A stretch of DNA of 64,000 nucleotides from an uncultured Clostridia bacterium (GCA_947626575.1 CANQSR010000005.1:38848-102847); one strand, 5' to 3'; positions 1-9,072 are shown, numbered from the stretch's first letter. The notes: generated by a model from the letters alone, not told the origin. Translations and numbers: made by a program.

Positions 1-166
1 AGGGGCGCGCGAGATGTCAGGCATCACCAAGGCGGGGAAGGGCTTCAATTGGATCATCAACCAATACGAGGGCGAAAAACTCTCGGATAAGGCGCGCGCG
101 GCGCTCCTCGATATCGGCGTCACGGCGGCGCAGGTAGATAAGATCGTCTCGATTTTTCTCGGCTGA
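1..166 (+). CDS. 3' end of an unidentified protein
   Basis: An open frame runs in from the left edge, first full codon at base 2, and ends with TGA at 164-166. It gives about 54 residues, including GITKAGKGFNWIINQYEG and ending VDKIVSIFLG. The fragment is mostly helical in character with no recognisable motif, so I assign no function. Its stop lies two bases before the -35 box of the queH promoter, so the two genes are close but separately promoted. Confidence 0.6.
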   Translation, partial: GAREMSGITKAGKGFNWIINQYEGEKLSDKARAALLDIGVTAAQVDKIVSIFLG

Positions 167-167
167 G

Positions 168-197
168 TTGACAAGCGGCCGTAAGTTGTGGTAAAAT
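168..197 (+). promoter_or_regulatory. queH promoter, leaderless type
   Basis: TTGACA (168-173), an 18-base spacer and TAAAAT (192-197) form a near-consensus sigma-A promoter. Only six bases separate the -10 box from the queH ATG at 204, and there is no Shine-Dalgarno sequence. Transcription should start at or within a base or two of the A of the start codon. Confidence 0.8.
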
Positions 198-203
198 CAC
201 GGC

Positions 204-788
204 ATGAATACGCCCAATTACGATGCGGTGATGCTCGCGATGCTGTGCGAGAACGAGGGGAAGCGCCTGCTTTTGCACAGTTGCTGTGCGCCCTGCTCCT
301 CCTACTGCCTCGGACAGGTGGCGGGCAAGATGGCTACCACCGTCCTCTTCTATAACCCCAACCTCGATACGGAGGAGGAATACTGTAAGCGCAAGGCCGA
401 GGAAGTGCGCTTCCTTTCCGAAACGCATCTTGCGGATATGCTCGATTGCGACTATGCGCCCGCGGACTATCTTTCGGCCGTCGCGGGGCTGGAAGGCGAA
501 CCCGAAGGGGGCGCGCGGTGCAAAAAGTGTTTTGAATTGCGGCTTGGAAAGACGGCCGCCGAGGCAAAACGGGGCGGTTTCGACTTCTTTGCGACGACGC
601 TCACCGTCTCCCCGCTGAAAAACGCCGCGCTCATCAACGAGATCGGGTTTGCGTTGGAGCGGGAGTACGGCGTGCGCTATCTGCCCTCCGATTTCAAGAA
701 GCGGGGCGGATATCAGCGTTCGGTCGAGCTTTCGCGCGAATACGGCCTCTACCGCCAGAACTATTGCGGCTGTAAATTCAGCAAATGA
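204..788 (+). CDS. queH: Epoxyqueuosine reductase QueH
   Basis: QueH (former DUF208) reduces epoxyqueuosine to queuosine in the wobble base of GUN-anticodon tRNAs, as a non-homologous replacement for QueG. The 194-residue protein has the family hallmarks: HSCCAPCSSYC at residues 25-35 (Cys27, Cys28, Cys31, Cys35), CKKC at 106-109, and the C-terminal YCGC (Cys188, Cys190), the metal and Fe-S ligating cysteines of the family. The ATG at 204 fits the overlapping promoter. No other queuosine gene is visible nearby. It is followed by repeat DNA and a bidirectional terminator. Confidence 0.95.
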   Translation: MNTPNYDAVMLAMLCENEGKRLLLHSCCAPCSSYCLGQVAGKMATTVLFYNPNLDTEEEYCKRKAEEVRFLSETHLADMLDCDYAPADYLSAVAGLEGEPEGGARCKKCFELRLGKTAAEAKRGGFDFFATTLTVSPLKNAALINEIGFALEREYGVRYLPSDFKKRGGYQRSVELSREYGLYRQNYCGCKFSK

Positions 789-1130
789 CCAAGCCGAGAC
801 CTGCCCCTACTTGTGGGGGCGGGTGGCGCGGCTTTGCCGCGTCAGGTGGGGGTGGCTTCCCCCCATTGGGGGGAAGCTGTCACCGAAGGTGACAGATGAG
901 GGGTGTTGGACATCCACGTCATTTCGAACCCCGGAGGGGTGAGAAATCTCAAAGAACGAGATTCCTCCTCCCGTTGGTCGTCGGAATGACGCGTTAGGGT
1001 TTCCTCGCACGTTCGGAATGACGCATCCCTCGCTTCGTTTGAAATGACTCGTTAGGGTTTCCTCGCACGTTCGGAATGACGCATCCCTCGCTTCGTTTGA
1101 AATGACGTATGCGCCGTCCGAAGCCTTACG
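789..1130. repeat. Intergenic repeat mosaic 1
   Basis: No gene is seen here. The stretch strings together dispersed repeats that recur in this window. At 800-852 is a GC-rich palindromic unit containing GGTGGCGCGGCTTTGCCGCG, also seen near 25410 and 60300. At 875-903 is a unit with the hairpin GTCACCGAAGGTGAC, also near 21100 and 38200. From 917 to 990 is a CGTCATTTCGAAC...GAGAAATCTC unit, and its GGAATGAC end recurs inverted near 41290. Confidence 0.8.
992..1107. repeat. 58-bp tandem duplication
   Basis: A 58-base unit starting CGTTAGGGTTTCCTCGCACG (992) repeats almost perfectly from 1050, head to tail, within repeat mosaic 1. It ends in the GAAATGAC motif common to the dispersed repeats. 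There are no spacers and only two copies, so it is not a CRISPR array. Confidence 0.85.
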
Positions 1131-1144
1131 CCATTGAAAAGCGG

Positions 1145-1176
1145 CCCCGCACGGCGCATGATCGCGCCGTGCGGGG
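1145..1176. terminator. Bidirectional terminator between queH and the phospholipase-like gene
   Basis: CCCCGCACGGCGC and GCGCCGTGCGGGG pair perfectly around a six-base loop. Read on the minus strand the stem is followed by a short T run (AAAA at 1137-1140 on the plus strand); on the plus strand it is followed by CTTT. It lies between convergent genes and can serve both. Confidence 0.75.
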
Positions 1177-1185
1177 CTTTCGCTA

Positions 1186-1253
1186 TTTTTACAGTCATTT
1201 TCCCTTATATTTGCAGTCGTTCCCCCGTATATTTACAGTCGTTCTCCCGTGAG
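1186..1253. repeat. About 22-bp imperfect tandem repeat, three copies
   Basis: Three head-to-tail copies of a unit like ATTTACAGTCGTTCTCCCGT occupy 1186-1253. The most gene-proximal copy carries the stop codon of the minus-strand phospholipase-like gene, so the repeat forms that protein's last residues and its 3' untranslated end. Confidence 0.7.
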
Positions 1254-2066
1254 CAAATGAAAGGAGAAGAGCGCATCGGGCAGGGGCATGTCCGCGTTGA
1301 AGGCCTCCAAAAAGGCGCAGATGCGCTCCGCGCTCTCTTGGGCCGCCCGCATGAACAGGGCGTCCGCATCCTTGCCGTATCCCCGCGTCCGCCGCTCAAA
1401 ACTCCCTCCGCCGAGGTAGGCGGGGGCGGGGTCCTTGCGCGGGTAGAGTTCGGGGAAGAACGGTTTCAGAATGCGCCCGTGCGCGCGGTGGAAATGCGTG
1501 AGGTAGACCCCGAAAAGTTTCAGCATCCTGCGGAACGCGGCCGCCGAAAAGGTCTGCCCGAAGAGCCGCCCCGCTTCCGAGAGATAGCGATATAGAATGC
1601 CCTCTGCGGCGATCTCGCCGAGGCGGAAGGGAAAGCGGTAATTTTCCGCAGACTCCCCGCGGAGCGAAGCGAGAAAGTAGACGTCCCAATCGTTTTCGAT
1701 CTCCTGGTGCGTCATCCTCGGCGCATCCGTCTCGGAGAGATAGCGGTAGACAAAGGGGTGAAAGACGACGTCGGCCGCGAGGTGCGAACAGAAGCCGAGC
1801 GCATAGGCGAGGCACTTTTCGAACTCTTCCCCCGTATGGCCGGGCAACGCCTTCAAGAGCGCGGAAAACCATTCGTAAACGCGCGTCCTGTGCAGATATT
1901 TTCCGAAGTTCTCGCGGGAGAGCGGCCGATAGAAGAAAAAGAGATCGGGACCCTGCGCGCCGAGATAGTAGTAATCGGGCGCGCGCTCGGCAAGTTCCTT
2001 TGCATTGCAATGCAAGCGTTCCAGCGCCTCTTGGGCGATGAGTTCATGGGTAATACTCGAAGGCAT
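1233..2066 (-). CDS. Zinc-dependent phospholipase C-like protein
   Basis: This 277-residue protein resembles the zinc-dependent phospholipase C/S1-P1 nuclease-like fold: an N-terminal THELIAQEA (His7), then YLGAQGPDLFFF (Asp41), GFCSHLAADVVFHPF (His95, Asp99, His103) and a THQEIENDWD segment near residue 120. These His/Asp positions suit a metal centre. No signal peptide is visible, so a cytoplasmic site is likely and the true substrate is unknown. It starts 55 bases after the YggS-like gene on the same strand. No Shine-Dalgarno precedes the ATG; a weak CATACT box six bases upstream could give a leaderless start. The stop lies in a tandem repeat. Confidence 0.8.
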   Translation of the reverse strand: MPSSITHELIAQEALERLHCNAKELAERAPDYYYLGAQGPDLFFFYRPLSRENFGKYLHRTRVYEWFSALLKALPGHTGEEFEKCLAYALGFCSHLAADVVFHPFVYRYLSETDAPRMTHQEIENDWDVYFLASLRGESAENYRFPFRLGEIAAEGILYRYLSEAGRLFGQTFSAAAFRRMLKLFGVYLTHFHRAHGRILKPFFPELYPRKDPAPAYLGGGSFERRTRGYGKDADALFMRAAQESAERICAFLEAFNADMPLPDALFSFHLLTGERL

Positions 2067-2121
2067 ATTCTCAGTATGTCTGTTTTTCGGAAAAATGTAC
2101 GCGCCGCATATGCGGCTTTCC

Positions 2122-2781
2122 TTAGCTGCGCTCGCCGAAGATGGCCGTGCCGAGACGGATCATGTTGGCGCCATGTCCGAGGCAAAGCCTCCAATCTCCG
2201 CTCATGCCCATCGAAAGAAAGGCGATATCGCCGCTCATTTTTTTCGCCTCGTCGAAGAGCGTGCGCATCGCGGCCGCAAGGCGGTGCAAAAGGGCCTCGT
2301 CATCGGTAAGGGGGAGCATCGCCATGAAGCCCCGCACGCGCAGGGAGGGATACGCCGCCATACGCGCGAGCGCCGAAAGCCCGTCCTCATAGGGATAGCC
2401 GCCCTTGCTCTCTTCGCGGCCGATATTGATTTGCAGCAACACATCCTGCACGGTGTGTTTTTTTTGCGCCTCGCGGGCGATCGCTTCGGCGAGTTCGTCG
2501 CGGTCGAGCGAGTGGATGAGGTAGCAACCCACCACGTATTTTACTTTGTTGGTCTGCAAATGGCCGATGAAGTGTTCCCGCGCGCCCCCGACGCACCCGT
2601 GCTTTTCGCGGAATTCCTGCACGCGGTTTTCACCTACGTCGCCGATCCCCGCCGCAACGGCGCGGCAGATCTCCTCCTTCGGGCGCGTTTTGGTGGCGGC
2701 GACCAAGGTCACGGGTTCACCGAAGGCATTGCCCGCGGCGAGTTCCGAAAGGATCTCTTTTACGTTGTTTTCGATGCCCAT
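2122..2781 (-). CDS. YggS/PROSC family PLP homeostasis protein
   Basis: At 219 residues this is a full-length member of the YggS/PLPBP family, single-domain PLP-binding barrel proteins that buffer pyridoxal phosphate. Visible marks are VAATKTRP with the Schiff-base lysine near residue 31, GENRVQEF, HFIGHLQTNK and the phosphate-binding MGMSGDW near the C terminus. It begins three bases after the stop of the small membrane protein gene (TGA-ACC-ATG) without its own Shine-Dalgarno, so translation is probably coupled. In many Bacillota this gene sits by division genes; that context is absent here. Confidence 0.93.
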   Translation of the reverse strand: MGIENNVKEILSELAAGNAFGEPVTLVAATKTRPKEEICRAVAAGIGDVGENRVQEFREKHGCVGGAREHFIGHLQTNKVKYVVGCYLIHSLDRDELAEAIAREAQKKHTVQDVLLQINIGREESKGGYPYEDGLSALARMAAYPSLRVRGFMAMLPLTDDEALLHRLAAAMRTLFDEAKKMSGDIAFLSMGMSGDWRLCLGHGANMIRLGTAIFGERS

Positions 2782-2784
2782 GGT

Positions 2785-3288
2785 TCAATAATAGAGGAAC
2801 GTATTTTTCTTCGCGCACGCCCTGAGCGCGGGAATTTCGGCATTTCTGCCGATGGCAAAGATCTTGCCCGTGATGCGGGGAATATCCTTCGTGCGAAGCA
2901 CCGTATAGCCCACATAGACCTCCGAGAGGGCTACCATGTCCGCATCCGACCCTTCGTGATCGGCAACGCGGGCGATGGCCGCCACCGTATTTTCCGCTTC
3001 GGAGGCGAGGTAGACGTCCACGGCGACGCCCCGCTTTCGGGGGTATGCGTCGAGCAGCAGTTTTTCCTCCGAGAGGACGCGCCGCCGCGGCGTTTTTTCA
3101 TCCATCCACCCCGTTTTCATGTTATAGAGGGCGAGGAAGAAAAAGTACACGAAAAAGACGCCCGCAAGGCTCGCCGAAACGATGAGCAGGGTGAGATCTT
3201 GTATGGCGCTCCATGCGATGAGGCTCGCGAGCGTACACGTTGTGAGCGCCGCCAAAATGACGTATAAGATCTTCTTTCTCAGCCGCAT
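2785..3288 (-). CDS. Small two-helix membrane protein, function unknown
   Basis: I do not recognise this protein. From the ATG at 3288 (MRLRKKILYVIL) it is 167 residues: a basic N terminus, two closely spaced hydrophobic helices at roughly residues 8-30 and 33-58, then a soluble cytoplasmic-looking domain of about 105 residues ending CAKKNTFLYY. An in-frame ATG at 3357 would add 23 residues but has no better ribosome site. It is the first gene of a three-gene minus-strand group and is divergent from the MFS gene, with only about 90 bases between the starts. Confidence 0.75.
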   Translation of the reverse strand: MRLRKKILYVILAALTTCTLASLIAWSAIQDLTLLIVSASLAGVFFVYFFFLALYNMKTGWMDEKTPRRRVLSEEKLLLDAYPRKRGVAVDVYLASEAENTVAAIARVADHEGSDADMVALSEVYVGYTVLRTKDIPRITGKIFAIGRNAEIPALRACAKKNTFLYY

Positions 3289-3340
3289 GCCTATATGGTA
3301 CGCTTTTTTGGGAAAAAAGGCAAGAGCTTTGCGGAAAAAC

Positions 3341-3369
3341 TTGCAAATTCCGCGCAAACCGCGTATGAT
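3341..3369 (+). promoter_or_regulatory. MFS gene promoter, leaderless type
   Basis: TTGCAA (3341-3346), a 17-base spacer and TATGAT (3364-3369) precede the ATG at 3377 by seven bases. The G run at 3371-3375 is too close to the ATG to act as a Shine-Dalgarno. The promoter lies within the start region of the divergent membrane protein gene. Confidence 0.75.
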
Positions 3370-3376
3370 AGGGGGT

Positions 3377-4537
3377 ATGAACCGCTATACGTCCACGATC
3401 GCCGCCTGTCATGCGGGGTACGTCTGCCAGGCCGTCGTCAACAATTTTCTCCCGCTGCTCTTCGTGACCTTGCAGGGGTACGGCGTCACCGTGAAGGAAC
3501 TTTCGGCGATCATCCTGCTCAATTTCGCGACCCAGCTCCTCGTCGACCTCTTTTCCGCGCGCCTTGCGGACGTCATCGGCTGCCGCCCGCTCGCCGTCAC
3601 CGCCCACATCTTTGCGGCGGCGGGGCTTGCCCTGCTCGCCCTTTTGCCCCGCGTGATGCCCGTCTTTGGGGGACTTGCCGTGGCGACGGTTTTCTATGCG
3701 GTGGGCGGCGGACTCATCGAGACGCTCATCAGCCCCATCGTGGAAGCCTGCCCCACGCGGCGGAAGTCGGCCGCCATGAGCTTTCTGCACTCCTCCTACT
3801 GCTGGGGCGTCGTCCTCGTCATCGCGCTCTCCACGCTCTTTTTCGCGCTCTTCGGCATAGAAAATTGGCCTTATTTGGCCTGTATCTGGGCGATATTGCC
3901 CCTTATCAACGGCTTTTTCTTCCTCTTCGTCCCCATTGCGGAGCTCGTTCCCGAAGGCGGCCGCATGAAGTGGCGCGACCTCTTTTCTTCCGGCCTCTTC
4001 TGGACTTTCGTCGTCCTCATGTTTGCCGCAGGGGCCTCCGAACTCTGCATCGCCCAATGGGCTTCCGCCTTCGCCGAACAGGGCCTCGGCGTCTCCAAGG
4101 AGATCGGCGATATCCTCGGCCCCTGCCTGTTCGCGGTCATGATGGGCATTGCCCGCCTCATACAGGCGAAATTCGGCGATAGGCGGCCCATACCGTACCT
4201 CGCGGCAAGCGGGCTACTTCTTGTGGCGGGGTACCTCGTCACGTCGCTCTCGCCCATCCCCGCGCTGTCGCTGGCGGGGTGCGCGCTTTGCGGATTTTCG
4301 GTGGGGGCGCTGTGGCCGGGCGTCTATTCCCTCGCCGCGCGCAAACTCCCCAAGGGCGGCACTTCGCTCTTCGCGCTCCTCGCGCTCGCGGGCGACTTGG
4401 GCTGTGCGGCGGGTCCTGCCGCCGTCGGCTTCGCCGCCGACGGCCTCGGCTCCCTCGGCTTGGGCGTTCTCTCCGGCGCCGCATTTGCCCTGCTGTTCGT
4501 TCTCGCGCTGTTCTTCGTGCGGCGGTCTCGCCCGTGA
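3377..4537 (+). CDS. MFS transporter
   Basis: A 386-residue major facilitator superfamily permease with about twelve hydrophobic helices. It has an ARLADVIGCRPL-type loop 2-3 region near residue 62 and a C-terminal half with GALWPGVYSLAARKLPKGG, a layout seen in fucose-permease-like and other sugar-type MFS proteins. The substrate cannot be told from sequence. The ATG at 3377 is chosen because a consensus promoter ends seven bases upstream; an in-frame ATG at 3365 would overlap the -10 box. The gene stands alone between the divergent yggS group and the first giant lipoprotein. Confidence 0.85.
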   Translation: MNRYTSTIAACHAGYVCQAVVNNFLPLLFVTLQGYGVTVKELSAIILLNFATQLLVDLFSARLADVIGCRPLAVTAHIFAAAGLALLALLPRVMPVFGGLAVATVFYAVGGGLIETLISPIVEACPTRRKSAAMSFLHSSYCWGVVLVIALSTLFFALFGIENWPYLACIWAILPLINGFFFLFVPIAELVPEGGRMKWRDLFSSGLFWTFVVLMFAAGASELCIAQWASAFAEQGLGVSKEIGDILGPCLFAVMMGIARLIQAKFGDRRPIPYLAASGLLLVAGYLVTSLSPIPALSLAGCALCGFSVGALWPGVYSLAARKLPKGGTSLFALLALAGDLGCAAGPAAVGFAADGLGSLGLGVLSGAAFALLFVLALFFVRRSRP

Positions 4538-4608
4538 TTTCATCCAAATATACGGCATAAACTTGCAAGTATTTGTTTTGCTTATGACACTTATAAAAAA
4601 TATTTATG

Positions 4609-4646
4609 GTGCGCGCGTGTGAAATTTTGCATTCGCGCACAAATTT
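4609..4646 (+). terminator. Possible terminator of the MFS gene
   Basis: GTGCGCG (4609-4615) and CGCGCAC (4634-4640) form a short stem followed by AAATTTT, about 70 bases after the MFS stop. The loop is long, so this is a weak call. The rest of 4538-4649 is AT-rich with no gene seen. Confidence 0.4.
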
Positions 4647-4649
4647 TAC

Positions 4650-4678
4650 TTGACAGACGGCAATTTGTTCTCTATTAT
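4650..4678 (+). promoter_or_regulatory. Promoter of giant lipoprotein 1
   Basis: TTGACA (4650-4655), a 17-base spacer and TATTAT (4673-4678). The start codon is 86 bases downstream and has a normal AAGGAG ribosome site. Confidence 0.8.
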
Positions 4679-4764
4679 GATTGTATAAATCCTGCATGAG
4701 TCTGCATAAATATTCGATTTAATGAATAAAATGGCTGATGCAAATCCAAGAAGGAGCGAAATCT

Positions 4765-7700
4765 ATGAACAAGGTAAAAAAGACGCTCATCGCGCTTTTC
4801 AGTTCGTTGTTTTTCGTCTGCACCCTGCTCTTTGTGGCGGCCTGCAATAACGGCAAGACGCTCTATAAGATCGCGGTGGAATGCGATACGGCGAAAGGCA
4901 GTATCACGTTGACGGATTCCGAGGACCCCGAAGGCTATGCGCAGGGCGAGGAAGTCACGGCGACGGTCAAGGCCAACGAGGGCTATGAGATCGGCGCGGT
5001 CACGGTCAACGAGGCCTCCGTGGAACTCACGGGGGGGGGTACCTATACGTTTGAAGTGGAGGGGGATACGACCATCAAGGCGACCTTCACGGCGACGGAA
5101 GATAAGGGCGACGGCGGCGATGATGGCGGCGATGACGACGGCGGCGATGATGACGAGACCGTGAGCTTTGAACAAAACTACATCGGCGCGTGGGATATCT
5201 TCTATGAGCAGCCCCTTGCCGTGAACAAGCCCGAAACGGTTTGGCACGGCCTTACGCTCACCATTGCGGCGGACAGCCTCACTTTGGCGGAGGCCGCCGC
5301 ATCCGACACCGAAGTCATCTACACCGTCTCGGATATCGCCGCGGACGCGAACGGCGGCTATACCTTCAAGGCGCAGGGCGGCGATCTCACGTGGACGGCC
5401 CATATCGTTCTCTTTGCCGAAGATAACGCCATCAAGGCGGAGGGTACGCCCGCAGAGGGCGCGGCGCAGACCGCCGTGTTTATTAAGGACGGCGTAAGCC
5501 CCAAGTTTGCGCCTACCGGCCTCGAATCTACCGAATGGGAGACGGCCGATAAGGCTTCCACGCTCTCCATCGGCGAGGACGGCGATATCTTCTTCGGCGA
5601 AGATCCCGTCTTCCTTTTGACCTGCACGGACGGCACGGACGGCACGCATTCCTTTACGGGCATCTACCACGCCGATTATGTGACGGGTACGCTCTCCTCC
5701 GAGGCTGTTTCTCTCACCGTCGGCGGCACGACGTATGCGTTTGCCCCCAAGGCCGCTTCCATTACGTTCCCGGTCGATTATCGAGGCGATTGGGTGGAAC
5801 TCGGCGGCGACGGCACGCACACCGTCGGCATCACGAAGGATACTTTCACGTTCGGCGGACAGACGTATGCGGTCACGGCTTCCGCAGACGCAGACGGAAA
5901 TCCGCTGTACACGGTGACCATCGACGGAACGACGTATAACCTTTCGATCGGCTATGCCGATTGGGTCCTCATTCTCGACGGTTTCACCGAATTTGACGCC
6001 CAAATGACGTATTTCTTTGTCCAAGATTCCGTGGACGATCTTATGAACCTGACGATGCCCGCGAAGCAGTATGCGGGGACCTATGTCTGTGAAGATGAGG
6101 ATAGCGCTCCCGAACTTGAAATCAGCGCCGACGGCGTCATCACTTTCATGGGCGGGACGCTTCAACTCTTCGCCACCGATACTCTCGAAGAATTTGACGA
6201 TGCGACGGTTTGGTATTTGATCGACGAGGATGGAATGCTCTATACGTTCGTCTGCATGGATCCGGGGTTTGTGATCATGGATTACAGCGGCGAGATGTCC
6301 TTCACCTATACGCCCGCCACCACGCCGGAGATCTCTTTCACGGCGGCACAGCAGGGCGAGTGGAAGCAGTTCGCGCAGACGGTTGCCAGCTTCCAACACA
6401 CCATTAAGGTGAACGAGAAAAACGTGACGGTCGACGATGTGGACTGCGAACTTTCCCTCACCGACGAATACGGCGACGACTATACCTACTATTCCTTCAA
6501 GATAAACGGCATGGGATTTGAGTATATCCTCTATTTCCTCGGAGACGATACGCTCGCCTTGCGTTCGGGTAGTTTTGCGTTCTATAATAAGAGCGGCGAA
6601 ACGCCGGAACTTGCCTTCCCGGATGACTACAAGAACACCACGTGGACGTGCGATAATAGGTTCGGCGACATCACGATCGATGGCGACGGCAAGGCGACGT
6701 GGGGCGTCTCCGGTACGCCTGTGACGCCTTTTGCCATCACGACCGAAGAGTCGGGCGGCGGAGAACTCACCCACACCATCACGACCGTCCATGCGTTCTA
6801 TAACGGCGCCTATTGGCAGTTCACGATCAGCGAAAAGCAGATCTATGCGGAACAAGTCGTCGGGGGATTAAGCTATACCTTCACCCCGCTTGAACCCGGT
6901 CCCATTGAGAGCGGCGACGTTGCCGATTACCAAGGCACGTGGAAGTTCTTTGGCGAAGATGACAAGACGGTCATTATCGACGCGCAGGGCAACCTCACCT
7001 ATGACGGCGAGCAGTGCGGCGTCCTCAAAAACCACGACGATAGCTACACCTTCGCGACGGGCGGCACGTCCTATACCCTCGGACTGACGTATATCGTGAA
7101 CGGGAAGGCCTATCTTCTCTTTGTGAGTAACAAAGACGGTGCAGAATTTTACCTTGAAGAGGGCAAGACCGTCGAAGATCTCCCCGTGAAGAATGAAGGC
7201 CTTACGGCCTATGCGGGCACCTATACCTATACGGCGGATATGGAGAGCGGCGGCTACACCCTTACCCTCACCGTAAGCGAAGCGGGCGTCATGTCTATTT
7301 CGTGGGATGGAGAACCCGTTGAATTGTATGCGTACAGCATTGGGATGAACAGCGACGACGGAGTGTATATCGTAGACGTCTTTATGAACGGCATATTCTA
7401 TGAGGCCATGTTTGAAGAGGGGCAGGCGGTATTCCACGCGCTTCGCGGGCAAGATCTCACCTTTACGGACGGCAGTTCGCATTTCGGTGAAGGCGGCGAC
7501 GAAGGCGGCGGAGCGGACGAAGTGACCATTCCCACCGAGTTCGGCGGAACGTGGACGGCAGTCACGGACAGCGAGGCTATCTTGACGCTCACAGAGGGAA
7601 CTTCCACGTTTACGCTCGATTTGAGTGCGCTCTATATGGGAGTGCAGGAATGTACGGTGACGGCTGTCGACGAGAATGGCCTCACTTTCTCCGCAGGAGA

Positions 7701-8688
7701 CATGACGGGGTTGACGGTGAAGATGTTGGATGCGTACGGAAGTACGCCGTTCATCGTTGTCGATGTTTCCGGCACGTTGATCGTATATTACTTAAATGAA
7801 GGCGAAGAATGGACGGAACTCTTCCTGCCCGCCGCATATCGTGGTACCTCGTGGACTTCGGATGATGTGGATCCCCTCACCGTCGATGCGGAAGGAAAGA
7901 TTTCGGAGGACCTTCTTCCGTACACGATCTTTGCACAGCAGCCGGGAGTGTTCGGCAACACCCATGTAGCCTATGCGGTGCAGCAAGGTAGGTATTCCAC
8001 CTATTGCTATCAGCTCACTTTCAGCGGTGATACGCTCACCCGCGTGGATTATAGTTCGTACGATACGGAGACGGGTGAATTTTATGACACAGCGGTTTAC
8101 ACTAAGAGCGAAAGCACGGGTGACGAAGGCGTTGCGCTTCCTTCTTACTTCGCCGGCGATTGGACGCAGATCAATGCACCGGCAGACGAAGGCGAAGTAT
8201 TGGAACTTGCCAATGGCGCCAAGACCGTTACGTTTATGGGGATGCCCGGTACGATCATTTCGGCCGATCAATCCGGTTTCACGGCCGATTTCGGAGATAA
8301 CGGACAGCTTACCTTTGCGTTTTTGGAGGATAGTGATAGTTTCCTCACGGTCGATCTCGGCGGGTCAATCCTTATCTTTGCGCTTGATACGGATTGGTTT
8401 GAGTTACATGCGCTCGCCCCGAACTTGAATACGAGTTGGACATCCGATTTGGGTGGTTCGCTTTCCATTGACGCCCAAGGCGTTGTAACGTGGACAAAGT
8501 TGGAAGAGGCGGAGGGAACGGCTTTCAAGATTTTTTATCGGAACTCCGATGGAAGCGTCTATGCGCTTTACAATACGACGTGCTATATCATCACGTTCGG
8601 AACGGATGAGATCACGGTAGAGAGTTGCGATTATGACTTCAATAGCGAGGAGCCTTCCGAGACTTACACCTTTACGAAAGAGGCGTAA
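4765..8688 (+). CDS. Giant repeat-containing surface lipoprotein 1
   Basis: A 1307-residue predicted lipoprotein. A lysine-rich N terminus and hydrophobic core lead to the lipobox LFVAAC, with Cys27 as the lipidated residue. Residues about 30-115 resemble a divergent InlB B-repeat/bacterial beta-repeat (EGYEIGAVTVN, TTIKATFTA). A linker of Asp and Gly follows near 116-133. The rest is about twelve divergent copies of a roughly 90-residue beta-rich unit that opens with [FL]P..Y.G.W (YIGAWDIF, YRGDWVEL, YQGTWKFF, FGGTWTAV, YRGTSWTS, FAGDWTQI), then a strand ending D.G, and closes with a Y.F. strand. It is likely anchored on the outer face of the membrane; adhesion or glycan binding is only a guess. 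The start has AAGGAG nine bases upstream. Confidence 0.93.
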   Translation: MNKVKKTLIALFSSLFFVCTLLFVAACNNGKTLYKIAVECDTAKGSITLTDSEDPEGYAQGEEVTATVKANEGYEIGAVTVNEASVELTGGGTYTFEVEGDTTIKATFTATEDKGDGGDDGGDDDGGDDDETVSFEQNYIGAWDIFYEQPLAVNKPETVWHGLTLTIAADSLTLAEAAASDTEVIYTVSDIAADANGGYTFKAQGGDLTWTAHIVLFAEDNAIKAEGTPAEGAAQTAVFIKDGVSPKFAPTGLESTEWETADKASTLSIGEDGDIFFGEDPVFLLTCTDGTDGTHSFTGIYHADYVTGTLSSEAVSLTVGGTTYAFAPKAASITFPVDYRGDWVELGGDGTHTVGITKDTFTFGGQTYAVTASADADGNPLYTVTIDGTTYNLSIGYADWVLILDGFTEFDAQMTYFFVQDSVDDLMNLTMPAKQYAGTYVCEDEDSAPELEISADGVITFMGGTLQLFATDTLEEFDDATVWYLIDEDGMLYTFVCMDPGFVIMDYSGEMSFTYTPATTPEISFTAAQQGEWKQFAQTVASFQHTIKVNEKNVTVDDVDCELSLTDEYGDDYTYYSFKINGMGFEYILYFLGDDTLALRSGSFAFYNKSGETPELAFPDDYKNTTWTCDNRFGDITIDGDGKATWGVSGTPVTPFAITTEESGGGELTHTITTVHAFYNGAYWQFTISEKQIYAEQVVGGLSYTFTPLEPGPIESGDVADYQGTWKFFGEDDKTVIIDAQGNLTYDGEQCGVLKNHDDSYTFATGGTSYTLGLTYIVNGKAYLLFVSNKDGAEFYLEEGKTVEDLPVKNEGLTAYAGTYTYTADMESGGYTLTLTVSEAGVMSISWDGEPVELYAYSIGMNSDDGVYIVDVFMNGIFYEAMFEEGQAVFHALRGQDLTFTDGSSHFGEGGDEGGGADEVTIPTEFGGTWTAVTDSEAILTLTEGTSTFTLDLSALYMGVQECTVTAVDENGLTFSAGDMTGLTVKMLDAYGSTPFIVVDVSGTLIVYYLNEGEEWTELFLPAAYRGTSWTSDDVDPLTVDAEGKISEDLLPYTIFAQQPGVFGNTHVAYAVQQGRYSTYCYQLTFSGDTLTRVDYSSYDTETGEFYDTAVYTKSESTGDEGVALPSYFAGDWTQINAPADEGEVLELANGAKTVTFMGMPGTIISADQSGFTADFGDNGQLTFAFLEDSDSFLTVDLGGSILIFALDTDWFELHALAPNLNTSWTSDLGGSLSIDAQGVVTWTKLEEAEGTAFKIFYRNSDGSVYALYNTTCYIITFGTDEITVESCDYDFNSEEPSETYTFTKEA

Positions 8689-8704
8689 ACAACCAAAGTA
8701 ACGC

Positions 8705-8735
8705 AATGGGGGCGGTTTCCCGCCCCCATTCTTTT
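8705..8735 (+). terminator. Terminator of giant lipoprotein 1
   Basis: AATGGGGGCGG (8705-8715) pairs with CCGCCCCCATT (8720-8730) across a four-base loop, followed by CTTTT. Confidence 0.9.
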
Positions 8736-8744
8736 ATCCCGCTC

Positions 8745-9000
8745 TTGCCCAATGGGGGATTACGTCATTCCGAACGCGCGAGGCTTCTATTGTAGACTAA
8801 GCGCGACACGAGCGCGTAGCGCGAAGTAGCGAAGCGAAGGATCCCGAAGAACGAAGTCCGTTTCCACAACGCTTGGTCGCAACAGGATTCTTCGCGGATG
8901 AGCAATTCGTTGAAAGTCATGCTTTCATGGCTCAGAATGACGCTTGACCCTTCGGCAAGCCCAGGGTGACGGATTTATCCCTCCCGAAGGGGGAAGCCTT
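8745..9000. repeat. Intergenic repeat mosaic 2
   Basis: No gene is seen. The block contains GTCATTCCGAACGCGCGAGG, a TTCTATTGTAGACTAAG unit also present near 38230 and 38730 and inverted near 58030, and the GGATTCTTCGCGGATgAGCAATTCGTTGAAAGTCA unit repeated near 25540. Confidence 0.75.
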
Positions 9001-9042
9001 AACTGAAAATTCCGTGAAATTTGCAAGGAGAGGCGTATTTCA

Positions 9043-9072
9043 TTGACATCTCTCCGCTGTCTATGGTATACT
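9043..9072 (+). promoter_or_regulatory. Promoter of giant lipoprotein 2
   Basis: TTGACA (9043-9048), an 18-base spacer and TATACT (9067-9072). The ATG at 9107 carries a GGAGG ribosome site about seven bases upstream. Confidence 0.85.

Noticed and set aside
992..1253. Possible CRISPR-like direct repeats
   Set aside because: Two 58-bp copies and three 22-bp copies lie head to tail with no unique spacers, and no cas genes are present.
4675..6855. Minus-strand frame of about 720 codons
   Set aside because: Antisense to giant lipoprotein 1 and reaches over its promoter; no start signals.
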